From contig CAJKDC010000104.1 of NCBI GenBank assembly GCA_905198575.1, positions 1 to 7,111 of the forward strand: DNA of 7,111 nucleotides, written 5' to 3'. Positions 5,617-7,111 of the stretch are shown here, one piece after another (position 1 is the stretch's first letter; each line of letters begins with the position of its first letter). The notes below the pieces were generated by a model that worked only from the letters and a program-made list of their open reading frames with translations, ran no database searches and was not told where the DNA came from. Position numbers and translations under genes: made by a program. This stretch comes from an uncultured Bacteroides sp. (GTDB lineage Bacteria; Bacteroidota; Bacteroidia; Bacteroidales; Bacteroidaceae).

Positions 5617-6786
5617 ATGACCAAGAAAATACTTTTGTTGGGTTCCGGAGAATTAGGAAAAGAGTTTGTGATTGCTGCCAAACGTTTGGGACAGTATGTG
5701 ATAGCGTGCGATTCTTACGAGAATGCGCCTGCCATGCAGGTGGCCGACGCTTGCGAAGTGTTCAGCATGCTGGATGGTGATGCGCTGGACCGCGTGGTAG
5801 AAAAGTATCATCCTGATTTGATTGTGCCTGAAATAGAAGCCATCCGTACGGAGCGTCTGTATCATCTGGAGAAGGAAGGTATTCAGGTGGTGCCCAGTGC
5901 GCGTGCCGTAAACTTCACCATGAACCGCAAAGCGATTCGCGACCTTGCTGCCAAGGAGCTTGGACTGAAGACAGCGAAGTATTTTTACGCTACTTCTTAC
6001 GAAGAACTGAAAGAAGCTGCCGAAAAGATTGGTTATCCATGCGTTATCAAGCCGTTGATGTCTTCTTCGGGCAAGGGACAGAGCATCGCAAATGGTCCGG
6101 AGGACCTGGAATATTCATGGAGTTACGGATGTAGCGGAAGCCGTGGCGACATCAAAGAACTGATTGTAGAGGAGTTTATTAAATTTGACAGTGAGATTAC
6201 GCTGCTTACTGTGACACAGAAGAACGGGCCTACGCTGTTCTGTCCGCCTATCGGACATGTGCAGAAGGGTGGCGACTATCGCGAGAGCTTCCAGCCTGCG
6301 CATATTGCTCCCGAACATCTGGCTGAGGCACAGCAGATGGCTGCCAAGGTGACTGAAGCGCTTACGGGGGCAGGTCTTTGGGGTGTGGAGTTCTTCCTGA
6401 GCCACGAAAACGGTGTGTACTTCTCTGAACTGTCTCCGCGTCCGCACGATACGGGTATGGTTACTCTGGCGAATACACAGAACCTGAACGAGTTTGAGTT
6501 GCACTTGTATGCCATGCTGGGATTGCCTATTCCGGGCATTACACAGGAGCATATCGGTGCCAGTGCAGTTATTCTGTCGCCTATTGCCAGCAAGAACAAA
6601 CCGTCTTACCGCGGTGAAGAGCTGGTTTGTGCACAGCCGAATACTTACTTGCGTATCTTCGGCAAACCGTATACCAAGCTGAACCGCCGTATGGGTGTGG
6701 TAGTATGCTGGGACAAGGTAGGCGGTGACTTGGATGCGCTCCGTACCAAATGTAAGGCTGCTGCCGACAAGGTGGAAGTGTATTGA
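5617..6786 (+). CDS. purT: formate-dependent GAR transformylase (PurT)
   Basis: PurT is a cytoplasmic ATP-grasp enzyme that joins formate to glycinamide ribonucleotide using ATP, giving FGAR in the third step of purine synthesis without a folate cofactor (PurN is the folate-using alternative). The 389-residue length is normal for the family. In order: a Rossmann-like N-terminal domain with ILLLGSGELGKEF (5-17) and PEIEAI (71-76) at the nucleotide site; the ATP-grasp segment YPCVIKPLMSSSGKGQS (140-156) with Lys145 and a Gly-rich loop; VEEFI (184-188); the metal-binding region GVEFF (Glu258) and ELSPRPHDTGMV (271-282, Glu271 and Asp278), close to a family signature; and a C-terminal domain ending DKVEVY. 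All key residues are present. The start follows a short leader and no earlier in-frame Met is plausible. It is not in an operon with other purine genes here. Confidence 0.96.
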   Translation: MTKKILLLGSGELGKEFVIAAKRLGQYVIACDSYENAPAMQVADACEVFSMLDGDALDRVVEKYHPDLIVPEIEAIRTERLYHLEKEGIQVVPSARAVNFTMNRKAIRDLAAKELGLKTAKYFYATSYEELKEAAEKIGYPCVIKPLMSSSGKGQSIANGPEDLEYSWSYGCSGSRGDIKELIVEEFIKFDSEITLLTVTQKNGPTLFCPPIGHVQKGGDYRESFQPAHIAPEHLAEAQQMAAKVTEALTGAGLWGVEFFLSHENGVYFSELSPRPHDTGMVTLANTQNLNEFELHLYAMLGLPIPGITQEHIGASAVILSPIASKNKPSYRGEELVCAQPNTYLRIFGKPYTKLNRRMGVVVCWDKVGGDLDALRTKCKAAADKVEVY

Positions 6787-6820
6787 TGCTGAAATAGCAG
6801 ACTTCTTTTATTGAGATAAA

Positions 6821-6866
6821 AAAATCGCTACGGTAGGTCCTCATGGGGCTTTACCGTAGCGATTTT
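6821..6866. terminator. two-way terminator between purT and aguB
   Basis: AAAATCGCTACGGTA (6821-6835) pairs perfectly with TACCGTAGCGATTTT (6852-6866) around a 16-base loop that can form a small extra stem. The plus strand continues into GTTTTT, and the minus strand has seven T. The hairpin lies 34 bases after purT and 22 bases after aguB, so it can serve both convergent genes. Confidence 0.88.
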
Positions 6867-6888
6867 GTTTTTATGACTTTTCCTGCTT

Positions 6889-7111
6889 TTAGTCGATGAA
6901 GCGCTTGGTCAGATTTCCGTATTCGTCGATACGGCGGTCGCGCAGGAACGGCCACCAGCGGCGTACTTCCTCACTGCGCGAGAGGTTCACTTCTACAATC
7001 ATTAGCTGTTCTTCGTTGTTGCTGGCCTTGGCCAGGATTTCACCCTGCGGACCGGCTACGAAGCTGTTGCCCCAGAACTGGATGCCCTTGGTGCGTATTT
7101 CCGGATTCAGT
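6889..7111 (-). CDS. aguB: N-carbamoylputrescine amidase, C-terminal part (AguB)
   Basis: The last 73 residues and the TAA stop of a nitrilase-family protein are visible; the 5' part lies beyond the right edge. AguB hydrolyses N-carbamoylputrescine to putrescine, CO2 and ammonia in the arginine-agmatine route to polyamines, in the cytoplasm. The visible end contains IQFWGNSFVAGPQGEILAK, the nitrilase strand pair, and RRWWPFLRDRRIDEYG, which is characteristic of AguB rather than of other nitrilases. The Glu-Lys-Cys catalytic residues would be upstream, outside the window. The agmatine deiminase gene aguA is often close by in related genomes but cannot be checked here. It converges on purT with only a terminator between them. 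Confidence 0.88.
   Translation of the reverse strand, partial: LNPEIRTKGIQFWGNSFVAGPQGEILAKASNNEEQLMIVEVNLSRSEEVRRWWPFLRDRRIDEYGNLTKRFID

Overview
The window looks like a chromosome segment from a Bacteroidales bacterium, probably Bacteroidaceae. Four near-perfect TAnnTTTG -7 boxes (the Bacteroidetes primary sigma-factor signature) lie at sensible distances upstream of genes. Shine-Dalgarno sites are largely absent. The proteins also fit: a Bacteroidales-type Cas9 N-terminus, a DUF5703 lipoprotein, a flavodoxin lipoprotein, PurT and AguB. Species cannot be fixed from the sequence alone.

Left part (1-742) is AT-rich and contains no intact protein gene. It holds the first ~50 codons of a cas9 gene on the minus strand, cut off by a stop before the arginine-rich bridge helix. 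Divergently, on the plus strand, lies what appears to be a complete type II-C-like tracrRNA: a TTTG-N19-TACCTTTG promoter, an anti-repeat ending CACAAT, a GGCC-containing hairpin and a UUCG-capped terminator with a T run. This is the most notable object in the window: an apparently expressible tracrRNA beside a broken cas9. Further right, an otherwise empty stretch carries a cluster of AAATGA/TCATTT half-sites and a 55-nt three-helix hairpin. The hairpin pairs fully only as minus-strand RNA, downstream of the flavodoxin gene.

Middle part (743-5398) has a minus-strand flavodoxin-family lipoprotein gene (743-1312) diverging from a plus-strand DUF5703 glycoside-hydrolase-like lipoprotein gene (1572-3860). 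The latter converges on a minus-strand secreted metallophosphoesterase with a C-terminal PA14 domain (3962-5398). A 28-bp hairpin between the convergent genes can terminate transcription from both sides.

Right part (5399-7111) has purT (5617-6786, plus), which makes FGAR from GAR and formate in purine synthesis. It diverges from the phosphoesterase and converges on the C-terminal end of aguB (N-carbamoylputrescine amidase, minus, running off the right edge). Another two-way terminator separates them. Every gene here has its own promoter region and neighbours alternate in direction, so there is no evident operon. The right part is ordinary housekeeping or secreted-enzyme chromosome; the left edge is the remnant of a mobile or decaying defence locus.
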